The notes under the pieces are model-generated. The model worked only from the letters and a program-made list of their open reading frames with translations, did no database searches and was not told the origin of the DNA. Position numbers and translations under genes: made by a program. A stretch of 64,000 nt of DNA from Bradyrhizobium betae. Its GTDB lineage: Bacteria > Pseudomonadota > Alphaproteobacteria > Rhizobiales > Xanthobacteraceae. Where the stretch lies: positions 6,268,501 to 6,332,500 of the forward strand of contig NZ_CP044543.1 in assembly GCF_008932115.1 (NCBI RefSeq). The letters run 5' to 3'. Position 1 is the stretch's first letter, and each line of letters begins with the position of its first letter. This document shows positions 25,293 through 34,398 of this stretch, piece after piece.

Positions 25293-26042
25293 TCAGCCCA
25301 AAATATCCTTCTGCATCTTGCCGCCGTAGAAATGGAAGAACGGCACCGGCGCATCGTGGCGGAGCGGGCCGGTGGCCAGACGCGTGTCGAGCTCGTTGAG
25401 CACGTTGCGCGTCATCGGATGCAGATCGGCGAGCGGCTTCGAGCCGAGCTCGACCCAGACCAGCTCCACCAGCTCTGCATCCGCATGAATCACGCCGTCG
25501 ACGCGGTGGGTGATCGCGGAGGCATCCGCCGTGAAGAAGCGCGTGTCGAACCGCTTGACGCGGCCGGGCGGGGTGATGGCGCGCGCGATCAGGAACAGGC
25601 TGGAGGGATCGGGCAGCAGGCCGGCATCGGCGAACGGCTTCCAGTTGCCGTCGAGCTTGGGCGCCTTGCCCTCGATCTTGCGCCCGAGGCAAAGGCCGGT
25701 CTCCTCGCAGGCTTCGCGGATCGCGGCGATCGCCAGCGACTTTGCGCGCGAGGCCGGCGTCTTCGGGCTGCCCTTGGCGAGATTGGCTTCAAGCTCGGTG
25801 GTGATGGGGGCGGCGACCGGCACGCGATAATCGGCCTTGTCGACGCGGCCGCCGGGGAAGACGAACTTGCCGGGCATGAACACCACCTTGTCGTGGCGCT
25901 TGCCGACCAGGACTTTTGGAGTCGCGCCGCTGCGATCGACCAGGATCAGTGTCGCCGCATCCTTCGGGCGGAAATAGGGATGGTGGTCGGCTTCCTTGCC
26001 CTCGTGAATCTTTGCCTTTTCCGCCTGCGCGATATCCGTCAT
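25293..26042 (-). CDS. Nudix hydrolase
   Basis: A 249-residue protein. The core is VFMPGKFVFPGGRVD followed, after an insertion of about 35 residues, by AIREACEETGL, which is the REx2EExG catalytic helix of the Nudix box. Such enzymes cleave nucleoside diphosphate-linked compounds such as CoA or NADH derivatives. The ATG follows GGTGAGG. It is last in a probable topA-rnr-DUF983-Nudix transcript. Confidence 0.85.
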   Translation of the reverse strand: MTDIAQAEKAKIHEGKEADHHPYFRPKDAATLILVDRSGATPKVLVGKRHDKVVFMPGKFVFPGGRVDKADYRVPVAAPITTELEANLAKGSPKTPASRAKSLAIAAIREACEETGLCLGRKIEGKAPKLDGNWKPFADAGLLPDPSSLFLIARAITPPGRVKRFDTRFFTADASAITHRVDGVIHADAELVELVWVELGSKPLADLHPMTRNVLNELDTRLATGPLRHDAPVPFFHFYGGKMQKDILG

Positions 26043-26075
26043 GTCCTCACCCAAACCGCTTCTTGCTTATCTTGC

Positions 26076-26516
26076 CTATACCGGCGGAATACCATCCGGA
26101 GGGTTGTCGTCAAAGCCGTGCATGCGCAGAGCCCATTGCAATCCGACCACGGCTCCCTTCACCGGCTGCAGCAGCGCCAGCGAGGCGACGAACGTGAACG
26201 GCAGATAGGCCGCGAAGCTGATCCAGACCGGCGTGGTGTAATTGGTCTCGATCCAGAGGATGGTCGGCACCACGATATGGCCGACGATGACGATCACGAG
26301 ATAGGCCGGCAAATCGTCGGCGCGATGCGGCGTGAAGTCGAGGCCGCACACTGAGCAATTGTCCGCGGTCTTCAGGAAGGCGCGGAACAGCTTTCCCTCG
26401 CCGCAGCGCGGACAACGGCCGCGGAAGCCGCGCTTCATCGCCGTCAAGAGGTCGCGCTTCTCGATGAGGCCAGTCTCGCGCGTCCATATCTTTGACGCTG
26501 TGCTCGTCGCTACCAT
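26076..26516 (-). CDS. DUF983 family membrane protein
   Basis: A 146-residue protein with two zinc-binding knuckles, CPRCGEGKLF and CSVCGLDF, followed by two transmembrane helices (YLVIVIVGHIVVPTILWI and ISFAAYLPFTFVASLALL). This matches DUF983, found widely in Alphaproteobacteria and sometimes linked with cytochrome oxidase genes; its function is unknown. Its start overlaps the end of rnr by seven bases, which suggests coupled translation. Confidence 0.87.
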   Translation of the reverse strand: MVATSTASKIWTRETGLIEKRDLLTAMKRGFRGRCPRCGEGKLFRAFLKTADNCSVCGLDFTPHRADDLPAYLVIVIVGHIVVPTILWIETNYTTPVWISFAAYLPFTFVASLALLQPVKGAVVGLQWALRMHGFDDNPPDGIPPV

Positions 26517-28867
26517 GCCTTGCCTTTCTGCCCCCCGCCTTTGCCTTTGTTCTTGCTCTTGTTCTTCTTCGGCTTGCCGGATTTCGGCTTCGCCGGCTTG
26601 CGTTTTCTGTCCGGGCTGCGTCCGGGCTGTGCCTTGAACGAGGGGCGGCGTTGCGGACCGGGTTGCCTGCCATCGCGCGGCGAGGTCTCGCTGGAGGACG
26701 ACAGCAGCTCGAAGCGCAGCGCTCCGGCGATGGGAGCGGCTTCGATCAGGCGGACGTCGACCACGTCGCCCAGCTGATACATGGTGCGGCTGCGCGTGCC
26801 GACGAGGGCGTGGCGGCCCTCGTCATAGTTGAAATATTCCGTGCCGAGGGACCTTATCGGGATCAGGCCGTCGGCGCCGGTCTCCGCGAGCTTGACGAAC
26901 AGGCCGGCGCGCGTGACGCCGGAAACGCGGCCCTGGAAGGTCGCGCCGATGCGGTCGGCGAGGTGATGGGCGATCAGGCGATCGACGGTCTCGCGCTCCG
27001 CCTTCATCGCGCGGCGTTCGGTCACCGAGATGTGGGCGGCGACCTCGCTCAAGGTTTCCGGCGTCTCGGTGTCGGGCAGGGCACCCTCGCCGAGCCCGAG
27101 CGCACGGACCAGCGCGCGGTGCACGACGAGGTCGGCATAGCGGCGGATCGGCGAGGTGAAATGCGCATAGCGGCGCAAATTCAGGCCGAAATGACCGTAA
27201 TTTTCCGACGAATATTCGGCCTGCGCCTGCGCGCGCAGCACCACCTCGCTGACCAGCGGGAAGTGGTCGTGGCCTTCGAGCTGGGCCAGCACGCGGTTGA
27301 ACAGAGCCGGGCGCAGCGCGCCTGATTTCGCGAAGGGGACGTCCAGTGTCTTCAAAAACTCCTGGAGCGCGTGGACCTTTTCCAGCGTCGGCTCGTCGTG
27401 CACGCGGTAGATCAGCGGCAGCGACTTCTTCTCGAGCATCTCCGCCGCCGCGACGTTGGCGAGGATCATGAACTCCTCGATCAGCTTGTGCGCATCGAGC
27501 CTGTCGGGGACGATGACGCGATCGACCGTGCCGTCGCTCTTCAAGAGGATTTTTCGCTCGGGCAGATCGAGATTGAGCGGATCGCGCTCGTCGCGGGCGC
27601 GCTTGACGCAGGCATAGGCGGCATAGAGCGGCTTCAGGATCGGATCGAGCAGGGGGCCGGTGGTGTCGTCCGGCCGGCCGTCGATCGCGGCCTGAGCCTG
27701 CGCGTAGCTCAGCTTGGCGGCCGAGCGCATCAGGATGCGGTGGAAGCTGTGCGAGCGCTTGCGCCCGTCAGGCGCAATGATCATCCGCACCGCGAGCGCG
27801 CCGCGCGGCTCGCCCGGCACCAGCGAGCAGAGATTGTTGGAGATGCGCTCGGGCAGCATCGGCACGACGCGGTCGGGGAAATAGACCGAGTTGCCGCGGT
27901 CGAGCGCGTCGCGATCGAGCGCGGTGCCCGGCCGGACGTAGAAGCTCACATCCGCGATGGCGACGTCGACGATGAAGCCGCCCTTGTTATTCGGGTCGGG
28001 ATCAGCTTGCGCATGCACCGCGTCGTCGTGATCCTTGGCATCCGGCGGATCGATGGTGACGAGCGGGACGTCGCGCCAGTCCTCGCGCCCCTTCAGGTTG
28101 GCGGGCTCCGCGGCTTCGGCTTCACGCTCGGCCGCAGGGCGGAATTGCAGCGGGATGTCGTGCGCGTAGATCGCGATCAGGCTGATCGCCTTCTCGGACT
28201 TGACCGAGCCCAGCTTCTCCTTGACGCGGCCCGAAGCGAGGCCAAAACCGCGCGAGCGGATGATGTCGACGCTGACGAGGTCGCCGTCCTTCGCCCCGTG
28301 CGTGTCGCTTGCTGCGATGTTCAGCTCGCGGTCGGCCCCCTTCTTGTCGACCGGGATCAGCCGTCCGCCGCCTTCGGGAAGCTCGCGGAAGACGCCGAGG
28401 ATGCGGCTCCTGGTCTTGTCGAACACCTTGATGATGTGGCCGCGATAGGCCGGGCCTTCGCTCTCGTCCAGGCGCTCGACGCGCAGCAGCACGCGGTCGC
28501 CGCTTCCGGCCGCGGTGCCGGGCTTCGGCCGGCGCGGCAATACGATCAGGATCTTTGGCGCCTCGCCGCTCTCGACCTCGTCCCATTCGGTGGGGGAGGC
28601 GATCAGCTCGCCGTCGGCGTCGCGGCCGGTGATGTCGGCGACCAGCGTCGACGGCAGGGTGTCCGGCTCTGAAATTGTCCGGCGTTTCTTCTTGACGAGG
28701 CCGTCGTCGGCGAGCTCGCGCAGCATGCGCTTGAGCTCGATGCGATCGGCGTTCTTCAGGCCGAACTCGCGCGCAATTTCGCGGGTCCCGACCTTTCCGG
28801 GATTTGCCTTGATGAAGGCGACGATGGCTGCCCGGTCGGGAAAGCCACGGTCATTGTTGCGTTTCAC
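26510..28867 (-). CDS. rnr: Ribonuclease R
   Basis: A 785-residue 3'-5' exoribonuclease of the RNase II/R family. Order: a winged-helix region (residues 1-70), cold-shock-like domains, the RNB catalytic domain starting with TIDPPDAKDHDDAVHA, which holds the metal-binding aspartates, an S1 domain (ATFQGRVSGVTRAGLFVKL), and a Lys/Arg-rich tail. It degrades structured RNA, including tmRNA-tagged messages. The GTG start lies eight bases after topA and follows AGAGG, so it is translated from the topA message. Confidence 0.95.
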   Translation of the reverse strand: MKRNNDRGFPDRAAIVAFIKANPGKVGTREIAREFGLKNADRIELKRMLRELADDGLVKKKRRTISEPDTLPSTLVADITGRDADGELIASPTEWDEVESGEAPKILIVLPRRPKPGTAAGSGDRVLLRVERLDESEGPAYRGHIIKVFDKTRSRILGVFRELPEGGGRLIPVDKKGADRELNIAASDTHGAKDGDLVSVDIIRSRGFGLASGRVKEKLGSVKSEKAISLIAIYAHDIPLQFRPAAEREAEAAEPANLKGREDWRDVPLVTIDPPDAKDHDDAVHAQADPDPNNKGGFIVDVAIADVSFYVRPGTALDRDALDRGNSVYFPDRVVPMLPERISNNLCSLVPGEPRGALAVRMIIAPDGRKRSHSFHRILMRSAAKLSYAQAQAAIDGRPDDTTGPLLDPILKPLYAAYACVKRARDERDPLNLDLPERKILLKSDGTVDRVIVPDRLDAHKLIEEFMILANVAAAEMLEKKSLPLIYRVHDEPTLEKVHALQEFLKTLDVPFAKSGALRPALFNRVLAQLEGHDHFPLVSEVVLRAQAQAEYSSENYGHFGLNLRRYAHFTSPIRRYADLVVHRALVRALGLGEGALPDTETPETLSEVAAHISVTERRAMKAERETVDRLIAHHLADRIGATFQGRVSGVTRAGLFVKLAETGADGLIPIRSLGTEYFNYDEGRHALVGTRSRTMYQLGDVVDVRLIEAAPIAGALRFELLSSSSETSPRDGRQPGPQRRPSFKAQPGRSPDRKRKPAKPKSGKPKKNKSKNKGKGGGQKGKAW

Positions 28868-28875
28868 TTAACCTC

Positions 28876-31623
28876 TTAAGTCGTGCCGGCACTCTTCTTG
28901 GCCGGAGCTTTGGCGGCCGCCGCCTTGGTCGGCGACGTCTTGACTGGTGAAGTCTTGGCGGTCGACGACACGGCTGCGCGCGCCTTGCTGGTGGAATCGG
29001 ATTTGGTCTTGGCCGCCTTCTTCGCGGCCGGTTTTTTGGTTTTTGGCGCAGCGTCATCGCCGGACTTGGTTGCCTTCGCCTTCTTCGCCGGCTTGGCAGC
29101 CTTCTTGGGCTTGCCGCCGCCCTTGGCGGCGCGCTCGTCGATCAGCGCGATCGCCTGCGGCAGAGTGACCGCGTCTTTCTCGATGTCGCTCGGGATCGTC
29201 GCGTTGACGCCGCCGGCCGTGACGTAGGCGCCGTAGCGGCCGCTCTTCACGGTGATCGTGCCGAGCGTCGGATGATCGCCGATCGCCTTGCCGGGGTCGG
29301 CGCCGAAGCGGCGGCTCGGGCCCTTGGCGATCTTCTCCGCGATCAGCGTCACCGCGCGGTTGAGGCCGATGTCGAACACCTCGTCGCCGGCCTCCAGGCT
29401 GGCATAGGTCTTCTCGTGCTTCACGAACGGCCCGAAGCGGCCGAGGCCGGCGGTGATCGGCTCACCTGTCTCCGGATGCTTGCCGATCTCGCGCGGCAGC
29501 GACAGCAGCTTGAGCGCAAGCTCGAGCTCGACATCGCCGGGCGAGGTGCCCTTCGGGATGCCTGCGCGCTTCGGCTTCTCGCCTTCCGCATAGTCCTTGG
29601 CTTCGCCGAGCTGGATATAGGGGCCGAAGCGGCCGGCCTTGACCCAGACGTCGCGCCCCGTATCGGGATCCTGGCCGAGCGAGCGGTCGGCGGTGGTCTC
29701 GCTGTCGGCGGCGAGCTGACGGGTGTAGCGGCATTCCGGATAGTTCGAGCAGCCGACGAAGGCGCCGAACTTGCCGGCCTTGAGATTGAGCCGGCCGTTG
29801 CCGCAACTCGGGCACTGCCTGATGTCGCCACCATCGGCGCGCGGCGGATAGATGTGCTGTCCGAGCATGTCGTCGAGCACGTCGAGCACCTGCGCGACGC
29901 GCAAGTCCTTGATCTCGTCGACGGCGCCGATGAAGCCGGTCCAGAAATCCTTCAGCACCTGCTGCCAGGAAATCTCGTTGTTGGAGATACGGTCGAGCTG
30001 CTCTTCGAGATTGGCGGTGAAATCGTATTCGACGTAGCGGGCAAAGAAGCTCTCGAGGAACGCGACCACGACGCGGCCCTTGTCCTCGCCGTGCAGGCGC
30101 TTCTTCTCCAGCTTGACGTAACCGCGGTCCTTCAGGACCTGGAGGATCGAGGCGTAGGTCGAGGGCCGGCCGATGCCGAGCTCTTCCATGCGCTTGACCA
30201 GCGAGGCCTCGGAGAAGCGCGGCGGCGGCTCGGTGAAATGCTGGGTGACGGCGAGCGATTGCCGCTTCAAGGCATCGTTCGGGCTCATCGCCGGCAGACG
30301 GCGCGAATCCTCGTCCTCCTCGTCGTCGCGGCCTTCCTGGTAGAGCGCGAGGAAGCCGTCGAACTTGACGACCTGACCGGTCGCGCGCAGGTCCAGCGTG
30401 CGGCCGCCGACCTTTGCCGCGATGTCGACGGTGGTACGCTCGAGCTCGGCCGATTCCATCTGGCTGGCGATGGTGCGCTTCCAGATCAGCTCGTAGAGCC
30501 TCGCCTGATCGGCGTCGAGCTTGCGGTTCATGCTGTCGGGGCGGCGCGACATGTCGGTCGGGCGGATCGCTTCGTGCGCTTCCTGGGCGTTCTTGGCCTT
30601 GGCCTGGTACTGGCGGGGCGCCTCCGGCACGTAGGCTTTGCCGTAATCCTCGCCGATCACCTGGCGCGCCTGGGTGATCGCGGACGGATCGATCTGCACG
30701 CCGTCGGTACGCATATAAGTAATGAGTCCGGTGGTCTCGCCGCCGATGTCGATGCCTTCATAAAGGCGCTGCGCGATGCGCATCGTGTGCGCCGGCGCAA
30801 AGCCGTATTTGCGGCTGGCCTCCTGCTGCAGCGTGGAGGTGGTGAAGGGCGCCTGCGGATTGCGCCGGGCCGGCTTGGCGTCGACCGCGGTGACCGCGTA
30901 GCTGGCGGCTTCCAGCGCCTTCTTGAAGTCCTCGGCTTCCGCGCCGGTGCCGATGTCGAGGCGCTGGATCTTCTTGCCGTCGGCGCCGACCAGACGGGCC
31001 TCGAAGGCATCCCCGCGCGGCGTCAGCAGGGTCGCGATCAGAGACCAGTATTCGCGCGCGACGAACTTCTCGATCTCGAGCTCGCGATCGCAGACCAGCC
31101 GCAACGCCACCGACTGCACGCGGCCCGCCGAGCGGGCTCCCGGCAGCTTGCGCCACAGCACGGGGGAGAGGGTGAAGCCGACCAGATAGTCCAGCGCACG
31201 GCGCGCCATATAGGCGTCGACCAGCGCGCCGTCGATCTGGCGCGGATGCTTCATCGCGTCGGTGACGGCCTGCTTGGTGATGGCGTTGAACACCACGCGT
31301 TCGATCTTCTGATCCTTCAGCGCGCGCTTTTCCTTCAACACCTCCAGCACGTGCCAGGAGATGGCCTCGCCCTCGCGATCAGGGTCGGTGGCGAGAATCA
31401 GGCGGTCGGCGTTCTTCAGGGACTTGGCGATATCGTTCAGCCGGCCGGCCGCCTTGGGGTCGATCTCCCAGATCATCTTGAAATTGGCGTCGGGATCGAC
31501 GGAGCCGTTCTTCGCCGGCAAGTCCCGGACATGGCCGAACGAGGCCAGAACCTCGTAGGACGAGCCCAGATACTTGTTGATCGTCTTGGCTTTCGCCGGC
31601 GACTCCACAATGACGATATTCAT
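28876..31623 (-). CDS. topA: DNA topoisomerase I
   Basis: A 915-residue type IA topoisomerase that relaxes negative supercoils. The Toprim domain begins MNIVIVESPAKAKTI and holds DPDREGEAI; the catalytic tyrosine precedes MRTDG in GLITYMRTDG. A four-cysteine zinc motif (CPSCGNG...CSNYPEC) is followed by several degenerate repeats with GRFGPF-type cores, and a Lys/Ala-rich tail of about 90 residues that probably binds DNA or RNA polymerase. The start is set by the conserved N-terminus. It heads the topA-rnr-DUF983-Nudix group. Confidence 0.96.
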   Translation of the reverse strand: MNIVIVESPAKAKTINKYLGSSYEVLASFGHVRDLPAKNGSVDPDANFKMIWEIDPKAAGRLNDIAKSLKNADRLILATDPDREGEAISWHVLEVLKEKRALKDQKIERVVFNAITKQAVTDAMKHPRQIDGALVDAYMARRALDYLVGFTLSPVLWRKLPGARSAGRVQSVALRLVCDRELEIEKFVAREYWSLIATLLTPRGDAFEARLVGADGKKIQRLDIGTGAEAEDFKKALEAASYAVTAVDAKPARRNPQAPFTTSTLQQEASRKYGFAPAHTMRIAQRLYEGIDIGGETTGLITYMRTDGVQIDPSAITQARQVIGEDYGKAYVPEAPRQYQAKAKNAQEAHEAIRPTDMSRRPDSMNRKLDADQARLYELIWKRTIASQMESAELERTTVDIAAKVGGRTLDLRATGQVVKFDGFLALYQEGRDDEEDEDSRRLPAMSPNDALKRQSLAVTQHFTEPPPRFSEASLVKRMEELGIGRPSTYASILQVLKDRGYVKLEKKRLHGEDKGRVVVAFLESFFARYVEYDFTANLEEQLDRISNNEISWQQVLKDFWTGFIGAVDEIKDLRVAQVLDVLDDMLGQHIYPPRADGGDIRQCPSCGNGRLNLKAGKFGAFVGCSNYPECRYTRQLAADSETTADRSLGQDPDTGRDVWVKAGRFGPYIQLGEAKDYAEGEKPKRAGIPKGTSPGDVELELALKLLSLPREIGKHPETGEPITAGLGRFGPFVKHEKTYASLEAGDEVFDIGLNRAVTLIAEKIAKGPSRRFGADPGKAIGDHPTLGTITVKSGRYGAYVTAGGVNATIPSDIEKDAVTLPQAIALIDERAAKGGGKPKKAAKPAKKAKATKSGDDAAPKTKKPAAKKAAKTKSDSTSKARAAVSSTAKTSPVKTSPTKAAAAKAPAKKSAGTT

Positions 31624-31850
31624 GTAGTTCCAGTAACTTACGGGGAAATTCTGGGCCAGATTCGACGAGATTCGGGTCGGCCCTTTCGACCCGAACATGG
31701 GTGGTGAGGCCCCCGCTGTCAAATCGAGGGGTGTTGACAGCGGCGGCAATGGGAAAAGTTTCATATCGAGAAAGTTGCAAAATACCACCTTGGAGTTGCG
31801 ATCGATGTCAGCGTAGAGTTCCCGCGGGGCATGGATTCGGGTGGGGTCTG

Positions 31851-32090
31851 GTGACAAAGCCAGGAAAGAAACGAGCGCGCGCCGCGTCCGGCGCGCGAGG
31901 AGGCTTGCGCATCGAGGAACCGGGGGAGGGCGGCGTCGATGAAGCCGTGGCCTTCATCGCCGAGCAGGTGACGGCGCTGCGCAAGCTCGCCGAGCGTCAC
32001 AAGCTCGATGTGCTGCATTATCTGCTGGGCATGACCAAGCTCGAGGCTGACGAACACCTCCGGCTGCGGAGCAAGCGCAAGCTGTCGTGA
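31851..32090 (+). CDS. Small conserved hypothetical protein
   Basis: A 79-residue protein starting at GTG after GGTGGGG. The N-terminal 25 residues are basic and flexible (KPGKKRARAASGARGG), and the rest is helical: DEAVAFIAEQVTALRKLAERHKLDVLHYLLGMTKLEADEHL. The pattern suggests a small helical-bundle protein. It is divergent from topA, with about 230 bases between. Function unknown. Confidence 0.7.
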   Translation: MTKPGKKRARAASGARGGLRIEEPGEGGVDEAVAFIAEQVTALRKLAERHKLDVLHYLLGMTKLEADEHLRLRSKRKLS

Positions 32091-32114
32091 GCGGGCGTTG
32101 TCGCTATCTGACCC

Positions 32115-32271
32115 GTCATCCTGAGGCGCGAGTGGCGCGATGCAAAGCATCGCGCCGGGAGCCTCGAAGGATGGGCGGCCCCGCTAATGCAGCCGGGCCG
32201 TCGCCCTTCGAGGGCCGCTGAAGGAGCGGCCACCTCCAGCGACAACGGCTCCGCCGTTGCGCGGGGATGAC
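32115..32271. repeat. Dispersed repeat, gene-less copy
   Basis: A 157-bp unit from gtcatcctgaggcgcgag to gcgcggggatgac. It contains gagcctcgaaggatg and cagccgggccgtcgcccttcgagg, both of which recur in the GIY-YIG-bearing copy at 32364-32807. Here only about 15 bases separate the two halves. Confidence 0.8.
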
Positions 32272-32363
32272 GGAATAAGCCGAGCTCGGCTTAGACAAAC
32301 TCAGCACATTCGAAGACACACTCAAACGTTGCTCCGTCGCATGTTGACAACAAGAACGCTGCC

Positions 32364-32807
32364 GTCATCCTGAGGTGCGAGCCGTGCGGTGCGCAGCACT
32401 GCGCGGGGAGCCTCGAAGGATGATGTTGTGGGTATCTATGTCTACATGCTCCGCTGCGCGGACGGCTCTTTCTACGTTGGAAGCGCGACCGGCGATGACA
32501 CATCCAAGCGGGTCGATGAGCACAACGCCGGCGCTTATCCGGGATATACTTACTCCCGGCGCCCGGTCGTCCTGGTGTGGTCGGAGCATTTTGATCGGAT
32601 CACGGACGGCATTGCCGCGGAACGTCAACTCAAAGGCTGGAGTCGCGCCAAGAAGGAGGCGCTCGTTCGCTCGGATTGGACGTCGGTAAGCCTGCTTGCG
32701 CGGCGACGCGCGGGGGAGCCTCGGTCGAAGAAGTAATCCGAGGTGTGGCCGGCAGCCGTGCTGTCGCCCTTCGAGGCTCGCCGAAGAGGCGAGCACCTCA
32801 GGGTGAC
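32364..32807 (+). mobile_element. Putative GIY-YIG-bearing repeat element
   Basis: A 444-bp unit whose ends form an inverted repeat: gtcatcctgaggtgc at 32364-32378 against gcacctcagggtgac at 32793-32807 (14 of 15 positions pair). Both halves match the gene-less repeat at 32115-32271, but here a GIY-YIG gene lies between them. The gene is flanked by near-identical direct copies of gcgcggggagcctcg (32401-32415 and 32708-32723). It is unlike any insertion sequence type I know; mobility is inferred. Confidence 0.55.
32428..32736 (+). CDS. Small GIY-YIG endonuclease domain protein
   Basis: A 102-residue single-domain protein. The GIY-YIG core is visible as VYMLRCADGSFYVGSA, followed by RVDEHNAGAYPGYTYSRRPVVLVW and the metal-binding glutamate in AAERQLKGWSRAKKEAL. 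It belongs to the short UvrC-nuclease-like group (COG2827 type). The GTG start follows AAGGATG, which is itself part of the surrounding repeat. The C-terminal residues RRRAGEPRSKK are encoded by repeat sequence. It may nick DNA at the repeat, but no target is known. Confidence 0.8.
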   Translation: MGIYVYMLRCADGSFYVGSATGDDTSKRVDEHNAGAYPGYTYSRRPVVLVWSEHFDRITDGIAAERQLKGWSRAKKEALVRSDWTSVSLLARRRAGEPRSKK

Positions 32808-32851
32808 GGTGAGAGAGCGCGCAATGACGGGGTGGCGGCAGTTGCGGCCCT

Positions 32852-33319
32852 TCACGCCGACCGCCTTCGCGGCGCCGGTCGCACCTTCACCATCGTATCC
32901 GCCTGACTGAGCAACCGCCCGTCCTCTGCGTGCAGTTCGAGCTTCTTGACCGGGCGGCCGTTCTCGCGATCCACCAGGATGGTCGCGATCTCCTCGGGCC
33001 GGTCGTCGAACGCCTCGCTCCATTGCCGCAGCGCCACCAGGATCGGGAAGACGCCGCTGCCCTTCGGCGTCAGCACATATTCCTGATAGGCGCTGCCGTC
33101 GGAGGCAGGCGCCGTCGCCAGGATGCCGTGGTCGACCAGGGATCGCAGGCGCGCGGACAAGATGTTCTTGGCCATGCCGAGCTTGCTCTGGAACTCGCCG
33201 AAGCGGCGTAGGCCGAACAACGCCTCGCGGATGATGAGGAGCGACCACCAGTCGCCGATCGATTCCAGCGACCGTGCGATCGGGCAGGCATCGCCTTCGA
33301 AGCTGGTTCGTTTCACCAT
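32852..33319 (-). CDS. HxlR-family transcriptional regulator
   Basis: A 155-residue winged-helix regulator of the HxlR/MarR-like type. The conserved start is CPIARSLESIGDWWSLLIIREALFGLRRF with Cys12, then GMAKNILSARLRSLVDHGIL and YVLTPKGSGVFPILVALRQW. The single N-terminal cysteine may sense oxidants or reactive electrophiles, as in related regulators. It is divergent from the SDR gene at 33442, and direct repeats in the intervening 120 bases are candidate operators. Confidence 0.88.
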   Translation of the reverse strand: MVKRTSFEGDACPIARSLESIGDWWSLLIIREALFGLRRFGEFQSKLGMAKNILSARLRSLVDHGILATAPASDGSAYQEYVLTPKGSGVFPILVALRQWSEAFDDRPEEIATILVDRENGRPVKKLELHAEDGRLLSQADTMVKVRPAPRRRSA

Positions 33320-33378
33320 CGTCTTTCGTCCTGTCGCATTCGCACGATTTCGGCGCTGATCACGCGCTTGTGTGGTTG

Positions 33379-33429
33379 CATCATAAAACCATGTGGCCTA
33401 GATCGCAACATAGTTTCATTATAAAACCA
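33379..33429. promoter_or_regulatory. Pair of direct repeats, probable HxlR operator
   Basis: catcataaaacca (33379-33391) and cattataaaacca (33417-33429) differ at one base and lie 38 bases apart between the HxlR regulator and the SDR gene. Both are A/T-rich in a GC-rich setting. The second ends 12 bases before the SDR start codon, so binding would block the message. Confidence 0.6.
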
Positions 33430-33441
33430 CTGGAGGCAAGC

Positions 33442-34221
33442 ATGAGACTGAAAGACAAGACGGCACTCATTACCGGCGGCAACAGCGGCATTGGCCTGGC
33501 GACGGCAAAACTGTTCGTGGCCGAGGGCGCGAAGGTGATCATCACCGGGCGCAACAAGGAGACGCTGGACGCCGCGGCAAAGGAACTCGGGACGAACGCG
33601 ATTGCGCTCGTCGCCGACGCCACCGACATCGCGGCGACCGATGCCGCGATCAAGAAGGGCACCGAAAAATTCGGCAAGCTCGACATCGTGTTCGCCAATG
33701 CGGGCATCGCCGGCGCCGGCGGCACGCCGCTCGGTTCGGCAACGCTGGAGGCCTTCGAAAAGGTCATCCGCACAAACCTCACCGGTGTGTTTTTCACAGT
33801 GCAGTCCGCGCTGCCTTACCTCAACGACAATTCCTCGATCATCCTCAACGGCTCGGTGATCTCCGTGCTCGGCATTCCCGGCTACTCCGCTTACGGCGCG
33901 GCGAAGGCCGGCGTACGCGCGATGGCGCGGATCATGGCCTCGGAACTGTCGCCGCGCGGCATCCGCGTCAACGTCGTCGCGCCCGGCGCGATCCGCACGC
34001 CGATCTGGGGCGCCGCGATCGCAACACCGGAAGCCGAGAAAGCCTTCGAGAAGCGCATTGGACTGGCGACGCCGCTCGGCCGCATTGGCGAACCCGATCA
34101 CGTCTCGAAGACGGTGCTGTTCCTCGCGTCGGACGATGCCGCGCATGTGCAGGGCCAGGAGATCTTCGTCGACGGCGGCGCGGTTGCCTCTCCGGCTGGC
34201 GCGCCGATCTATCGCGGCTGA
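33442..34221 (+). CDS. SDR-family oxidoreductase
   Basis: A 259-residue classical short-chain dehydrogenase. The cofactor motif TGGNSGIG is at 11-18, NAG at 86-88, and the catalytic Ser138, Tyr151 and Lys155 (YGAAK) are in place. The C-terminus FVDGGAVASPAG is typical. It probably reduces a carbonyl compound with NADPH (Arg37 after the second strand favours NADP). TGGAGG precedes the ATG. Control by the divergent HxlR regulator is likely. Confidence 0.9.
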   Translation: MRLKDKTALITGGNSGIGLATAKLFVAEGAKVIITGRNKETLDAAAKELGTNAIALVADATDIAATDAAIKKGTEKFGKLDIVFANAGIAGAGGTPLGSATLEAFEKVIRTNLTGVFFTVQSALPYLNDNSSIILNGSVISVLGIPGYSAYGAAKAGVRAMARIMASELSPRGIRVNVVAPGAIRTPIWGAAIATPEAEKAFEKRIGLATPLGRIGEPDHVSKTVLFLASDDAAHVQGQEIFVDGGAVASPAGAPIYRG

Positions 34222-34398
34222 TCAAGTGAAGTGAAAATTGAAGCAGCCGGCGCGACGACATCGGTTGCGCCGGCCGGTTCCTGCATCTGGCGAGATGTAA
34301 TTCTCTGAACCTTGCCTGAGGTGTTGAACCTTCGCTTGCGCTGCCAAGACACTTCTACGGGCAGGGGGTCATACGACTCATTTTTCAGGGAGCCCGTG

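Noticed and set aside
32091..32810. CRISPR array
   Set aside because: The repeats are two imperfect, inverted-type units; there are no regular short direct repeats with spacers.
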